NCBI GenBank assembly: GCA_035541895.1
Contig: DATKMK010000072.1
Location: forward strand, 1 to 61,487
Length of the DNA: 61,487 nt
Reading direction: 5' to 3'
Source of the DNA: DATKMK01 sp035541895
GTDB taxonomy: Bacteria; Desulfobacterota; Binatia; HRBIN30; JACQVA1
Positions 34,234 through 43,581 of this stretch are shown piece by piece. Under the pieces are notes generated by a model that was given only the letters and a program-made list of their open reading frames with translations, ran no database searches and was not told where the DNA came from. The first letter of the stretch is position 1. Each line of letters opens with the position of its first letter. Position numbers and translations under genes: made by a program.

Positions 34234-36855
34234 GTGAAGGGTAAGCAGACGAAGCGCACTCCTGTGCGTCCGGTGAGGGCGAGGCGGACGCGTCCGGTGC
34301 CGGACGGGGAATTTCGCCTTGCCGAAGACGTGCGGCCGACGCACTACGCCGTGCACATCGCGCCGGATCTGAATGCCGGAACATACCGCGGCGAGGTGAC
34401 CATTGCGCTCGATCTCGGTCGACCGCGCGACGTCATCGAATTGCACGCCGCCGACATGACGATTGAGCGTGCTGTCATCGTGCACGACTCGACCGAGCAC
34501 GGTGCCACGCCCGTGATGCGTCCGAAACGCGAAAGCGTCGAAGTGAAATTGCCCGCGCGGATTGCGGCCGGTTCGGCAAGTCTCCGGCTGCAGTTCTCTG
34601 GGGCGTTGCAGCAGCACCTGCGCGGCTTGTACGCTGCGACCAGCGGTGGACGACGCTACGCGTTCACCCAGCTCGAAGCCGCCGACGCCCGCCGCTTCTT
34701 CCCCTGTTTCGATGAGCCGAGCTTCAAAGCCCGATTCACGTTCTCGGTGACCACTGCGGTCGCGAACGCGGTCGTCTCGAACAATCCGATCGATCATGTC
34801 GACGACCACGGTGATGGGCGCCGGACGGTTCACTTCACCACCACGCCCAAGCTTTCGACGTATCTCTGCGCGCTCGCCGTCGGCGAGCTCGAAGCGTCGG
34901 CGGAGCGCTTCGTCGGTCGCACGCCGATTCGCGTCTGGCACGTGCCGGGCAAGGGGCATCTCACCGAGTTCGCCTTGGAGGCGGCCGTCGCCGCGCTCAC
35001 GCGGCTCGAACAGTACTTTGGACTGCCGTATCCCTACGACAAGCTGGATTTGATCGCCGTGCCCGACTTCGAGGCCGGCGCGATGGAGAACGCGGGCGCC
35101 GTGACCTTCCGCGAGACGCTGCTGCTCGTCGACCCCGCGACGATCACGTTGGCGGAGAAGAAGCGCGTCGCCGAAGTCGTCACCCACGAGCTGGCGCACA
35201 TGTGGTACGGCGATCTGGTCACGATGGCGTGGTGGAACGATCTCTGGCTCAACGAGGCGTTCGCCACCTGGATGGCGTTTCGAGTGGTCGACGACTGGAA
35301 ACCCGAATGGCGCATGTGGAACAACTTCGCGCATCATCGCGCCGCCGCCCTCAGTCTCGACGCGCTCACCAACACCCATCCGATCTACGCCGACGTCAAG
35401 AACCCCGCGCAGGCGACCGAGAACTTCGACGCCATCACGTACGAGAAGGGTGCGTCGGTGGTACGCATGATTGAGCACTATCTCGGTCCGACGGCGTTTC
35501 GTGCCGGCGTTCGCAAATACATCCGACGCCATCGCGAGGGCAACGCCGAAGCCGGCGATTTGTGGCGTGCGCTGGAGCAGGCCTCGGGCAAAAAAGTGGC
35601 CCCGGTCGCGCGGAGCTGGATCGAGCAGCCGGGCTTTCCGCTCGTGCGCGCGACGCGCGTCGACCGCAACCGCCGAGCGGTGCTGACGCTCCGGCAAACC
35701 CGCTTCTTCGCTAGTCCGAAGGCAAAGCCGACTGGACAACGCTGGCCGGTGCCCGTGGTGGTGAAGTCGGACGGCGCGCGTCGCACGCTGCGACATTTGA
35801 TGACCAAGGCGCGCGACGAATTGGTGATCGGCCCGACTCGCCGCGTGTCGTGGTGCTACGCAAACGCCGCGGAAGGGGGCTTCTATCGGCCGCTGCACGA
35901 TGAGGCCACGCTCGCGACGTTGCGCCGAGTCATGTTCGGCGCGCTGACACCGGTCGAGCGGTTGGGTATGGTCGAGCATCACTGGCATGCGGTCCGCGCC
36001 GGCCACGCCACCATCGAGAGTTTCCTCGACCTCGCCGGGGGCTTCGGCATCGAAACCGATTTCGACGTGCTGGATTCGCTCGCCGGTTCGCTGCGCTTCG
36101 TCGACGAGCAGTTGGTCGATGCCATCAACTCGCGCGCGCTCTTCCAGCGCTGGCTCACTTCGACCTACGGCGAGGCGTGGCGACAACTCGGCTGGGAAGC
36201 GGCTACCGGCGAAGCCGATGATACGCGCTTGCGCCGCGCGTCGGTCTTGCGACTCATCGGCGAAATCGCGGAGGCGCCCGCGGTCGTGCGCGAGGTCGAT
36301 CAACGCTTGCCGCGCTATCTGGCCGATCGCCGCTCGCTCGAACCCAATCTGGCCGATCCACTGGTCGTGATGGCGGCGCACGCGGGCGACCCGGCCCGCT
36401 ACGATCAATTTTTGGCCATGGTGCGGGGCGCGCAGACGCCGCAGGAGCGTCGCCGCTTTCAACTCGGCCTGGCCGATTTTCGCGCCCCGCAACTGGTCGA
36501 CCGCACCTTGGGTCTGACGTTGACCGAAGAAGTGTCGACCCAAGACGTCGGCATCCTCCTGATGCGTCTGCTCGGCAATCGCGCGGCGCGCGAGGCGACG
36601 TGGCGCTTCATCAAGGAGCGGTGGGCCGAGGTCTCGAAGCGGTTGCCGCCGATGATGGCCGCGCGCGTCATCGACGCGACCGCACAGTTGCAGACGCGTG
36701 AGTACAAGCGCGACGTCGCCGCCTTCTTCCGCGCCCATCCGGTGCCGACCGCTGCCCGTGCGCTCAGGCAAGCGCTGGAGCGTTTCGATCTCAACGAGGA
36801 ATTCCGCCGGCGCGCGGCGGCCGGCGCGCGCGCGTGGTTGCGCCGGCAGGCATGA
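34234..36855 (+). CDS. M1 family metallo-aminopeptidase
   Basis: An 873-residue zinc aminopeptidase of the puromycin-sensitive/ERAP type. The exopeptidase motif GAMEN is at about residue 282. The zinc site is HELAH at H318-H322, with the third ligand Glu in the following LNEAFATWMAF. The C-terminal half is the armadillo-like ERAP1_C domain, as shown by length and by WRQLGWEAATGEADDTRLRRASVL. No signal peptide is seen; a basic N-terminal stretch (KGKQTKRTPVRPVRARRTR) precedes the domain. The GTG start follows a GAGGAGAG site. It comes after the ABC operon with a GTGAG-type tract between. Confidence 0.95.
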   Translation: MKGKQTKRTPVRPVRARRTRPVPDGEFRLAEDVRPTHYAVHIAPDLNAGTYRGEVTIALDLGRPRDVIELHAADMTIERAVIVHDSTEHGATPVMRPKRESVEVKLPARIAAGSASLRLQFSGALQQHLRGLYAATSGGRRYAFTQLEAADARRFFPCFDEPSFKARFTFSVTTAVANAVVSNNPIDHVDDHGDGRRTVHFTTTPKLSTYLCALAVGELEASAERFVGRTPIRVWHVPGKGHLTEFALEAAVAALTRLEQYFGLPYPYDKLDLIAVPDFEAGAMENAGAVTFRETLLLVDPATITLAEKKRVAEVVTHELAHMWYGDLVTMAWWNDLWLNEAFATWMAFRVVDDWKPEWRMWNNFAHHRAAALSLDALTNTHPIYADVKNPAQATENFDAITYEKGASVVRMIEHYLGPTAFRAGVRKYIRRHREGNAEAGDLWRALEQASGKKVAPVARSWIEQPGFPLVRATRVDRNRRAVLTLRQTRFFASPKAKPTGQRWPVPVVVKSDGARRTLRHLMTKARDELVIGPTRRVSWCYANAAEGGFYRPLHDEATLATLRRVMFGALTPVERLGMVEHHWHAVRAGHATIESFLDLAGGFGIETDFDVLDSLAGSLRFVDEQLVDAINSRALFQRWLTSTYGEAWRQLGWEAATGEADDTRLRRASVLRLIGEIAEAPAVVREVDQRLPRYLADRRSLEPNLADPLVVMAAHAGDPARYDQFLAMVRGAQTPQERRRFQLGLADFRAPQLVDRTLGLTLTEEVSTQDVGILLMRLLGNRAAREATWRFIKERWAEVSKRLPPMMAARVIDATAQLQTREYKRDVAAFFRAHPVPTAARALRQALERFDLNEEFRRRAAAGARAWLRRQA

Positions 36856-36876
36856 TCCCGCCATCGAGGTGACGAT

Positions 36877-37125
36877 ATGAGCGACACTCCGTTCATCGTG
36901 CAGAAGGTCGAGTGGTTCCAATTCCGCGCGCCCGACGGCAAGGCGTTCTTCGTGATGGCGGCGAGCTTGCCCAACGGATTCGTGACGGCGGTGCCGTGCG
37001 AGATCGCGATCACGCACGCCGATCACAGTCTGATGGCGCTCGCGGCCACCACCGACGAGGCGCTCACGCAGTTGCAGCAGACCCTCGCCGGCAAGCGCCA
37101 CGAAGACATCTTCCCGCCTCACTGA
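36877..37125 (+). CDS. Small hypothetical protein
   Basis: An 82-residue protein, unrecognised. It opens MSDTPFIVQKVEWFQFRAPD and has a compact beta-rich pattern followed by an amphipathic helix, TDEALTQLQQTLAGKRHE. There is no signal peptide and no cysteine pair. GAGGTGACGAT precedes the ATG, which supports translation. It is 21 bases downstream of the aminopeptidase and may be cotranscribed with it. Confidence 0.6.
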   Translation: MSDTPFIVQKVEWFQFRAPDGKAFFVMAASLPNGFVTAVPCEIAITHADHSLMALAATTDEALTQLQQTLAGKRHEDIFPPH

Positions 37126-37214
37126 GGAGCGGCCTCCTCGCGTGTCGTTCAACGACCGTGGAGCCCGCACGATTGTGTTTGAGCGCCACGCCGGGTTACG
37201 AAGGACGCTGCTTC

Positions 37215-38444
37215 ATGACTCGGGCCGAGAAAACATACTACGGCGTCTACACGCTGTACTGCCTCGGGTGGTCGTTCACCGCGCCGATGTACGCGCTGTT
37301 CCTGCTCAGCCGCGGACTCGATCTGTTCCAGATCAACGTCGTGCTGGCGACATACCTGATCGTCTCGTTCCTGTTCGAAGTGCCGACCGGCGCGCTCGCC
37401 GACTTGTTCGGCCGCAAGCGGTCGTTCCTGTTGAGTTGCGTCGTGCGCGCCCTGGCCTTCGTCATGTACTACTACGCCCACAGCTTCCGCGATTGCATCA
37501 CCGCCGAACTGGTCGACGCGGTGGGGACGACGCTCGCGAACGGTGCACTCGACGCGTGGGCAATCGACAGCATGCGCGCTGAAGGGCACCACCAGACGGC
37601 CGATCGCTTCTTCGCGCGTGCACAGATGATCTCGCGCAGCGCGATGATCGGAGCGGGAATCGTCGGCGGCTATGTCGCCGCCGCCAACATCGCCTGGCCG
37701 TGGTTGATCGGCGCCGGTTTCTTTTGCGCGGCGGCGGCCACCGCGATTGCGCTGATGAGCGAAACCGCCGTCGCGTCGCGGACGGCGGCTGCGCCGCGCT
37801 CGCTCATCGCGACCGCGCGCGCGGGTTTGCGGGCGGTGCGCCGCCAACCGGTGCTGCTGTGGCTGAGCCTGATCACGCTGACCGCTTCGTTCGGGATGAT
37901 GCCCGTACACCAGACGTGGCAGCCGCGCATGAAGGCTTTGAGCGGCGAAGGCTTGTGGCTGATGGGTTGGATTTGGGCGCTGGTCAACGTGGCGGCGGTC
38001 ACCGGCAGCGCGGCGGTGCCGCGACTGCTGGGCCGTTTCGCCCGCGAACGGATGCTGGTCGCCGTCACCGCGTGGCGCAGTGCGGCCATCGGTCTCGCCG
38101 CGCTCGCGACCGCTTTCTATCCGGCGCTGGCCGGATTGTTGCTGTTTGAGTTGGGCTTCGGCGTCGGCGAGCCGCTGGTGCAAGCGTGGATGAACGAGCA
38201 CGTCGGCTCCGAGCAGCGCGCCACCGTGTTGTCGGTGCGTTCGATGGCGTTCATGCTGGGCGGTGGGACGGGTTTGCTGTGTCTCGGGCTGGTCGCGCGC
38301 GAGGTGAGCATCGCCGCGGCGTGGGCGCTCTCGTCGATGATGCTGCTGGTCTCGGCAGCCGGCTACGTCGTGCTCGCGCGCGTCGCGCGCGGCCGAGACC
38401 TAGTTCACGCCGACAACGTCGTCAAACTCAAAGCGGTCGGTTGA
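37215..38444 (+). CDS. Major facilitator superfamily transporter
   Basis: A 409-residue membrane protein with about 12 hydrophobic segments. The MFS signature between segments 2 and 3 is VPTGALADLFGRKRSFL. A substrate cannot be read; the closest pattern is of small drug or metabolite:proton antiporters. The start ATG at 37215 follows a GGACG-type site. Its 3' end overlaps the convergent receiver gene by 40 bases. Confidence 0.85.
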   Translation: MTRAEKTYYGVYTLYCLGWSFTAPMYALFLLSRGLDLFQINVVLATYLIVSFLFEVPTGALADLFGRKRSFLLSCVVRALAFVMYYYAHSFRDCITAELVDAVGTTLANGALDAWAIDSMRAEGHHQTADRFFARAQMISRSAMIGAGIVGGYVAAANIAWPWLIGAGFFCAAAATAIALMSETAVASRTAAAPRSLIATARAGLRAVRRQPVLLWLSLITLTASFGMMPVHQTWQPRMKALSGEGLWLMGWIWALVNVAAVTGSAAVPRLLGRFARERMLVAVTAWRSAAIGLAALATAFYPALAGLLLFELGFGVGEPLVQAWMNEHVGSEQRATVLSVRSMAFMLGGGTGLLCLGLVAREVSIAAAWALSSMMLLVSAAGYVVLARVARGRDLVHADNVVKLKAVG

Positions 38445-38893
38445 GTCGACGGCAGCGAGTCGATCGGAAGTGGACGAGGGTGCAGGCCGACGGCGAGCGA
38501 AGCCGACGGCGGCAGACCGGACTCCTCGGCGTCGCCCAGACGTTGCGCGAGCGACTCGGCGAACTCGCGCCCGAGCGCGTCACCTTTACTTACAAGTTGC
38601 GCGGCGCCGAGACTCCGAACTCGCTGGCGAACCATCCCATCGTCCGCCTGGGTGACGACGAACACCGGCGGTGTTGCCGGCCAGTTCCGGACGGTCGCGA
38701 GGAACTCGAAACCGTCCAGATTCGGCATCAGGAGATCGAGCACGACGGCGCGGGGTCGGCTATGACGTAGCGCCGCGAGTCCCTCTCGCCCATCCATCGC
38801 GACCGCCACCTCAAAGCCCGCCCGTGTCAGCCGGATGCCGAGAATGGTGAGGATGTCCGGATCATCGTCGACCAATAGAATGCGTGGACTCAT
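38405..38893 (-). CDS. Single-domain response regulator (receiver) with C-terminal tail
   Basis: A 162-residue protein. The receiver domain has the acidic pair DDD at residues 9-11 (LLVDDDPDIL), the phosphoacceptor D53 (VVLDLLMPNLDG), T81 and K103 (LVSKGD). A tail of about 40 residues rich in Ser/Pro follows and has no DNA-binding pattern. AGGGAGGG lies just before the ATG at 38893. It is an orphan regulator with no adjacent kinase; the kinase at 10066 is a possible partner only by inference. It converges on the MFS gene. Confidence 0.88.
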   Translation of the reverse strand: MSPRILLVDDDPDILTILGIRLTRAGFEVAVAMDGREGLAALRHSRPRAVVLDLLMPNLDGFEFLATVRNWPATPPVFVVTQADDGMVRQRVRSLGAAQLVSKGDALGREFAESLAQRLGDAEESGLPPSASLAVGLHPRPLPIDSLPSTQPTALSLTTLSA

Positions 38894-38978
38894 GGTTTTT
38901 CCCTCCCGGATCGTCGGAGCCGGGATGATCCTGAGCAACCCCTACGCCAACGGGTTTCGAGAGGCCGAGTGGAATCCG

Positions 38979-39007
38979 TTGCACGCGGTCGTGACCGGCG
39001 CGTGCAA
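38979..39007. promoter_or_regulatory. Inverted repeat upstream of the pheA operon
   Basis: TTGCACGCG (38979-38987) and CGCGTGCAA (38999-39007) form perfect 9-bp arms around an 11-base spacer that includes GGTCGTGACC-like symmetry. It lies 188 bases before the pheA start, inside the 302-base gap 38894-39195. Nothing else is recognised in that gap. It could be an operator or an RNA hairpin of the aromatic-amino-acid operon. Confidence 0.45.
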
Positions 39008-39195
39008 AACCGAACTGCCCCTGCACAGAGTTGGCAATCGCGCCGAGGATCGGCCGCGAGTTGCAATCCCGCGGGCGCTGCGCTAGCAACTGCTCACTTC
39101 CACAAAATCCATGAGCGGGCTTCGTGTGAATCCAGTGCGGAGGCGAGCGCTACGGGCGCGTCTTTCCGCCCAAACCATGCCCGCGGGGGTTCGCC

Positions 39196-40317
39196 TTGCG
39201 GCGCACGAAACCCACACAGAGTAAGCTCCCGCCACACGTCGGTATCGACGCGCTCCGTGTCCGCATCGATCGCGTCGACGAACAGGTGCTCGGGTTGCTC
39301 AATCAACGCGCGCAACTCGTTTGGGAGATCGGCGAGCGCAAGCGTGCGAGCGGACGCCAGGTTTTCTACGCACCCGGTCGCGAGAAGTACATCTATCAGC
39401 GGCTGAAGCGACTCAATCGCGGGCCGTTGACCGATGAGGGCGTGCGCTCGATCTTCCGCGAAATCATCTCCAGTTGTCTGACGCTCGAGCAGCCGCTGCG
39501 CATCGCCTATTTCGGACCCGAGGCGACCTTTACGCATCTCGCCGCCCTCGAACAGTTCGGTACGCGCGCCGCCTTCACTCCCGTGGATTCGATTCCAGGC
39601 GTGTTCGATGAGGTCGAGCACCGTCGCGCCGACTACGGCGTCGTGCCGGTGGAGAATTCGACCCAGGGCGTGGTGGCGCAGACGCTCGATCGGTTCGTTT
39701 CGTCACCGCTGACCATCAAGGCCGAGGTGCTGCTGCGCATCGATCACTATCTGATGTCGCGTGACGGTCGTGCCGACCGCGTCCGCCGCATCGTGTCGCA
39801 CGCCCAATCGCTGGCGCAGTGCCGCCAATGGTTGGCCGAGCACTTTGCCGGCGTACCGCTCGATGAAGTGTCGAGCAACGCCAAGGCCGCCGCCGACGCC
39901 GCCGGTGATCCGCGCTCCGCGGCGATCGCCGGTCGCTTGGCCGCCGAGCACTACGGACTGAAGGTCATCGCCGCGCACATCCAGGACCAAGCGAAGAACT
40001 TCACGCGTTTTCTGGTGATCGGTAACGACGGCATCGGCGCCCACACCGGCGACGACAAAACCACCGTGCTGTTCTCGGTGCGGCACGAGCCGGGCGTGCT
40101 GTTCAAGTTGCTGAAGCCGTTTGCCGATCACAAAGTGAATCTCACCAGCATCGAATCGCGGCCGCTGACCGGCCGCCCGTGGGAGTATTTCTTCTTTCTC
40201 GACTTCGAGGGGCATGCAAAGGACCGCAAGGTCGCGCGCGCCCTGCGGGCGTTGGAGCAGCATTCGCTGAGTTGCCGCGTGCTCGGATCGTACGCCGCCG
40301 CGCATCAGCCGGCGTGA
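39196..40317 (+). CDS. pheA: Bifunctional chorismate mutase / prephenate dehydratase
   Basis: A 373-residue protein that converts chorismate to prephenate and then to phenylpyruvate. The AroQ-type mutase domain is N-terminal (LRVRIDRVDEQVLGLLNQRAQ). The dehydratase follows (RIAYFGPEATFTHLAA; the TRF signature in KNFTRFLVIGND) and a regulatory ACT domain ends the protein (GVLFKLLKPFADHKVNLTSIESRP). The ACT domain makes phenylalanine feedback likely. The only usable start is the TTG at 39196. It leads a superoperon continuing to ihfB. Confidence 0.95.
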   Translation: MRRTKPTQSKLPPHVGIDALRVRIDRVDEQVLGLLNQRAQLVWEIGERKRASGRQVFYAPGREKYIYQRLKRLNRGPLTDEGVRSIFREIISSCLTLEQPLRIAYFGPEATFTHLAALEQFGTRAAFTPVDSIPGVFDEVEHRRADYGVVPVENSTQGVVAQTLDRFVSSPLTIKAEVLLRIDHYLMSRDGRADRVRRIVSHAQSLAQCRQWLAEHFAGVPLDEVSSNAKAAADAAGDPRSAAIAGRLAAEHYGLKVIAAHIQDQAKNFTRFLVIGNDGIGAHTGDDKTTVLFSVRHEPGVLFKLLKPFADHKVNLTSIESRPLTGRPWEYFFFLDFEGHAKDRKVARALRALEQHSLSCRVLGSYAAAHQPA

Positions 40318-40338
40318 ACGGGTGCGAGGGATAGTGGG

Positions 40339-41457
40339 ATGGATCTGACCCAGTTGGTGCCCGATTGGATTCGCAGCTTGGCGGCCTACCCGCCGGGCAT
40401 GCCCATCGAAGAACTCGAACGTGAGTACGGGATCTACAACTCGATCAAGCTCGCCTCGAACGAGAACCCACTCGGGCCGTCCCCGAAAGCGCTGGCGGCG
40501 GTGATGAAGGCGCTGCCGCAGATTCACCGCTACCCAGACGGCAACTGCTTCTACCTCAAGCGGGCGTTGGCGCAGAAGCTCGGAGTGGTGCCGGAGTCGC
40601 TCATCTTCGGCAACGGCTCGAACGAGATCATCGAGCTGATCGTGCGCACCTTCCTCGCGCGCGGCGAGCACGCGGTGATGGCCGATCAAGCGTTCGTCAT
40701 CTACCGCATGATCGTGCAAGCCGCCGGCGGGCGCAGCACGATCGTGCCGCTGCGCAACTTTACGCACGACCTCGAAGCAATGGCGGAGGCCATCACGCCG
40801 GCCACCCGCTTGGTGTTCCTGGCCAATCCCAACAATCCGACCGGCACCATCTTCTTCCGCTCGCAGTGGCGCGAGTTTCTCGCCGCGCTGCCGGAGCGGG
40901 TGATCATCGTCCTCGACGAAGCTTACGCCGAGTTCGTCGAAGACGCCGAGTACCCCGACTCGCTCGCCGATCTCGCCTCCGACCACTTGCTCGTCGTGCT
41001 GCGGACGTTCTCCAAGATCTACGGGCTGGCGGCGCTGCGCATCGGCTACGGCATCGGGCGGCCCGAGTTGATCGAGTTGATCAATCGCGTGCGCCAGCCC
41101 TTCAACGTCGGTACGCTCGCGCAAGTCGGAGCATTGGCGGCGATCGAGGACACTGAACACGTCGACGCCACGCGGCGCACCAATCGCGAAGGGCTCGGAT
41201 ATCTGCGCGCCGAGTGCGAACGCTTGGGGGTCGCGTACGTGCCGAGCTGGGCCAACTTCCTGCTCATCAACGTCGGCAACGGCATGCGCATCTACGAGCG
41301 TTTGCTGCGTGAAGGGGTGATCGTGCGGCCGATGGGCTTCTACGGATTGCCCGAGCATGTGCGCGTCACCGTCGGCGTGCCGGAAGAAAATCGCCGCTTC
41401 GTGAGTGCGCTGGCAAAAGTGTTGCGTGAAGGAGGCGCGAGTGGCGCCCCGTTTTGA
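40339..41457 (+). CDS. hisC: Histidinol-phosphate / aromatic aminotransferase
   Basis: A 372-residue PLP enzyme of fold type I. The conserved LASNENPLGPSPKAL opens the domain, NPNNPTGTIF is the cofactor-contact region, and the Schiff-base lysine is in RTFSKIYGLAALRIGYG. HisC-type enzymes often double as aromatic aminotransferases, which fits its place between pheA and tyrA. ATG at 40339 is 21 bases after the pheA stop codon. Confidence 0.93.
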   Translation: MDLTQLVPDWIRSLAAYPPGMPIEELEREYGIYNSIKLASNENPLGPSPKALAAVMKALPQIHRYPDGNCFYLKRALAQKLGVVPESLIFGNGSNEIIELIVRTFLARGEHAVMADQAFVIYRMIVQAAGGRSTIVPLRNFTHDLEAMAEAITPATRLVFLANPNNPTGTIFFRSQWREFLAALPERVIIVLDEAYAEFVEDAEYPDSLADLASDHLLVVLRTFSKIYGLAALRIGYGIGRPELIELINRVRQPFNVGTLAQVGALAAIEDTEHVDATRRTNREGLGYLRAECERLGVAYVPSWANFLLINVGNGMRIYERLLREGVIVRPMGFYGLPEHVRVTVGVPEENRRFVSALAKVLREGGASGAPF

Positions 41458-42304
41458 ACGCGTCGCCATCGCCGGCGTCGGACTCATCGGCGGCTCGCTC
41501 GCGCTGGCGGCGCGCCGGGCCGGCATCTTCGGCGAGGTGATCGGGTGCGCGCGACGCAGCGAAACCCTCGCAGAGGCCCGGCAACGCGGGATCATTGATC
41601 GCGGCAGCAGCGACCCGCTCGAGGCCGCGCGCGGCGCCGATCTGCTCGTGCTCGCCGTGCCGGTCCGCGCCATCGTCTCGCTCGGGCGGCAATGCCTGCC
41701 GGCATTGGCGCCGGGCGCGATCATCACCGATGCCGGCAGTGTGAAAGGCGAAATCGTCCGCGAGCTCGACTCGCTCGTCACTCGCGGCCGATCGTTCGTC
41801 GGCGCGCATCCGATCGCCGGCACCGAAGAACAGGGCCCGGCAGCGGCCGATCCGAACCTGTTCGCCAATCAACTCTGCATTGTGACGCCGAGCGCACTGA
41901 CCGATGCGCACGCCGCCGATCGCATTCAAGCACTGTGGGAAGCCGTCGGGATGCGGGTCGAGCGCATGAGCCCAGAGCGACACGATGCGGTGCTGGCGGC
42001 GGTGAGCCATCTGCCGCATGTGGTTGCCTTCGCGCTGGTCAACGCAATCACGGCGGCTGGTTCGGAGTTGCCGCGCTACAGTGGCGGGAGCTTGCGCGAC
42101 GCGACGCGGGTGGCGTCGAGTTCGGTCGAGATGTGGCGTGACATTCTCTTGTCAAACTCGGCGGCGATCGACGAAGCCTTGGCCGGGTTCAGCAGCGAAT
42201 TGCAGCGGCTGCGCGAAGTCATCCGCCGCGGCGACGAATCCGAGTTGGAGCGTCTCCTCGCTCACGGCCATGAGGCGCGGTGCACCTGGGGGCGATCGGC
42301 GTGA
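41441..42304 (+). CDS. tyrA: Prephenate/arogenate dehydrogenase
   Basis: A 287-residue NAD(P)-dependent enzyme. The Rossmann motif is VAIAGVGLIGGSLALAAR; the substrate-binding His/Arg region includes GAHPIAGTEEQGPAAAD and SHLPHVVAFALVNAI. It oxidatively decarboxylates prephenate (or arogenate) for tyrosine synthesis. The GTG at 41441 is chosen because GGAGGCGCGA precedes it; the gene overlaps the hisC end by 17 bases. The downstream aroA starts inside its stop codon. Confidence 0.93.
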   Translation: MAPRFERVAIAGVGLIGGSLALAARRAGIFGEVIGCARRSETLAEARQRGIIDRGSSDPLEAARGADLLVLAVPVRAIVSLGRQCLPALAPGAIITDAGSVKGEIVRELDSLVTRGRSFVGAHPIAGTEEQGPAAADPNLFANQLCIVTPSALTDAHAADRIQALWEAVGMRVERMSPERHDAVLAAVSHLPHVVAFALVNAITAAGSELPRYSGGSLRDATRVASSSVEMWRDILLSNSAAIDEALAGFSSELQRLREVIRRGDESELERLLAHGHEARCTWGRSA

Positions 42305-43581
42305 CTGATGTGATCGACATCCGTCCGCTCGAGCGGGCGCCCGATGCCGTGGTAACCGTGCCGGGCTCGCGCAGCATCACCAACCGCGCGTTGCTGGTTG
42401 CCGCGTTGGCCGCGGGGCCTTCGATGCTCGAAGGGGCGGGATTCAGTGACGACACGGACGTCATGGCGCGCGCCTGGCGAGCACTCGGCGTGCAGGTTGC
42501 CGAAGATCCCGCCGCGATGCGCTTCGACGTCGAAGGGTGCGGTGGGCACTGGCCGGTGACCGAAGCGGAACTGGACGTTCATGCCGCCGGCACCGCGATG
42601 CGTTTTCTGACGGCGGCACTGTGCACCGGCCGGGGACACTACCGCATCGACGGGACTGCACGGATGCGTCAGCGTCCGATTCAAGATCTCCTCGACGCGC
42701 TCGCGCAGCTCGGCGGTCACGCGCGGAGCGAAGCGAACACGGGCTGCCCGCCGGTGATGATCGACGCGAACGGGCTGCGCGGGGGTGCGGCCACGGTCGC
42801 CGGCGACAAGAGCAGTCAATTTCTCTCGGCGCTGTTGATGGCGGCGCCGTACGCGGAACGCAGCGTGACCATCGGCGTTCAGGGTATGCTCATCGCTCGG
42901 CCCTTTGTCGACATGACGCTGGCGGTGATGCGCGACTTCGGCGTCGCGTGTGAACGCGACGGTGACGCCCGCTTCGTCGTGGCAAACGGCCAGCGGTACC
43001 GCGGGCGCACGTATCGCGTTGAGCCCGATGCGCTGGGGGCGCACTATTTCTTCGCCGCCGCCGCCCTCACCGGCGGACGCGTACGCGTCGACGGCATCGG
43101 TCGCCGTTCGGTGCAAGGCGATGCGCGCTTCGTCGAGGTGCTCGCCGCGATGGGCGCCACGGTGACGTGCACCGGCCACTTCATCGAAGTCCGCGGTCCA
43201 GCCGAACTCGACGGCGTCGATGTGGACATGAACGAGATGTCGGATACCGCGCTGACGCTCGCAGCGATCGCGCCGTTCGCGCGCGCTCCGGTGCGCATTC
43301 GCAACGTCGCACACATTCGATTGCAAGAGAGCGATCGTTTGCACGCGGCCGCCACCGAGTTGCAACGGCTCGGCGTGCGCGTTCGTGAATTGGGCGACGG
43401 GCTGGAGATTCACCCGTCGGCGATCACGCCGGGAACGGTGCAGACCTACGACGATCACCGCGTCGCCATGAGCTTTGCGCTGGTCGGCTTGCGGGTTGCG
43501 GGTATTCGCATCGCCGAGCCGAGCTGTGTAACGAAGACGTTTCCCGACTATTTTGCGCGATTGGAGTCGTTGCGCCGATGA
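42301..43581 (+). CDS. aroA: 3-phosphoshikimate 1-carboxyvinyltransferase (EPSP synthase)
   Basis: A 426-residue enzyme that adds enolpyruvyl to shikimate-3-phosphate, the sixth step of the shikimate route. Landmarks are PGSRSITNRALLVAALAAG, the LDVHAAGTAMRFLTA loop, DKSSQFLSALLMAAPYAE and the final YDDHRVAMSFALVGL. The start is the GTG of a GTGA overlap with the tyrA stop; cmk starts in an ATGA overlap with its own stop. That indicates tight translational coupling. Confidence 0.95.
   Translation: MTDVIDIRPLERAPDAVVTVPGSRSITNRALLVAALAAGPSMLEGAGFSDDTDVMARAWRALGVQVAEDPAAMRFDVEGCGGHWPVTEAELDVHAAGTAMRFLTAALCTGRGHYRIDGTARMRQRPIQDLLDALAQLGGHARSEANTGCPPVMIDANGLRGGAATVAGDKSSQFLSALLMAAPYAERSVTIGVQGMLIARPFVDMTLAVMRDFGVACERDGDARFVVANGQRYRGRTYRVEPDALGAHYFFAAAALTGGRVRVDGIGRRSVQGDARFVEVLAAMGATVTCTGHFIEVRGPAELDGVDVDMNEMSDTALTLAAIAPFARAPVRIRNVAHIRLQESDRLHAAATELQRLGVRVRELGDGLEIHPSAITPGTVQTYDDHRVAMSFALVGLRVAGIRIAEPSCVTKTFPDYFARLESLRR

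Noticed and set aside
32944..37170. A 1408-codon open frame on the minus strand opposite the permease and aminopeptidase genes
   Set aside because: It is antisense to two clearly recognisable genes; its product is Arg/His/Asp-rich without any family pattern. Such frames follow from high GC at third codon positions.
39703..41868. A 721-codon minus-strand frame opposite pheA, hisC and tyrA
   Set aside because: It lies antisense to three intact biosynthetic genes and shows only low-complexity Arg/Ala/Asp-rich sequence.
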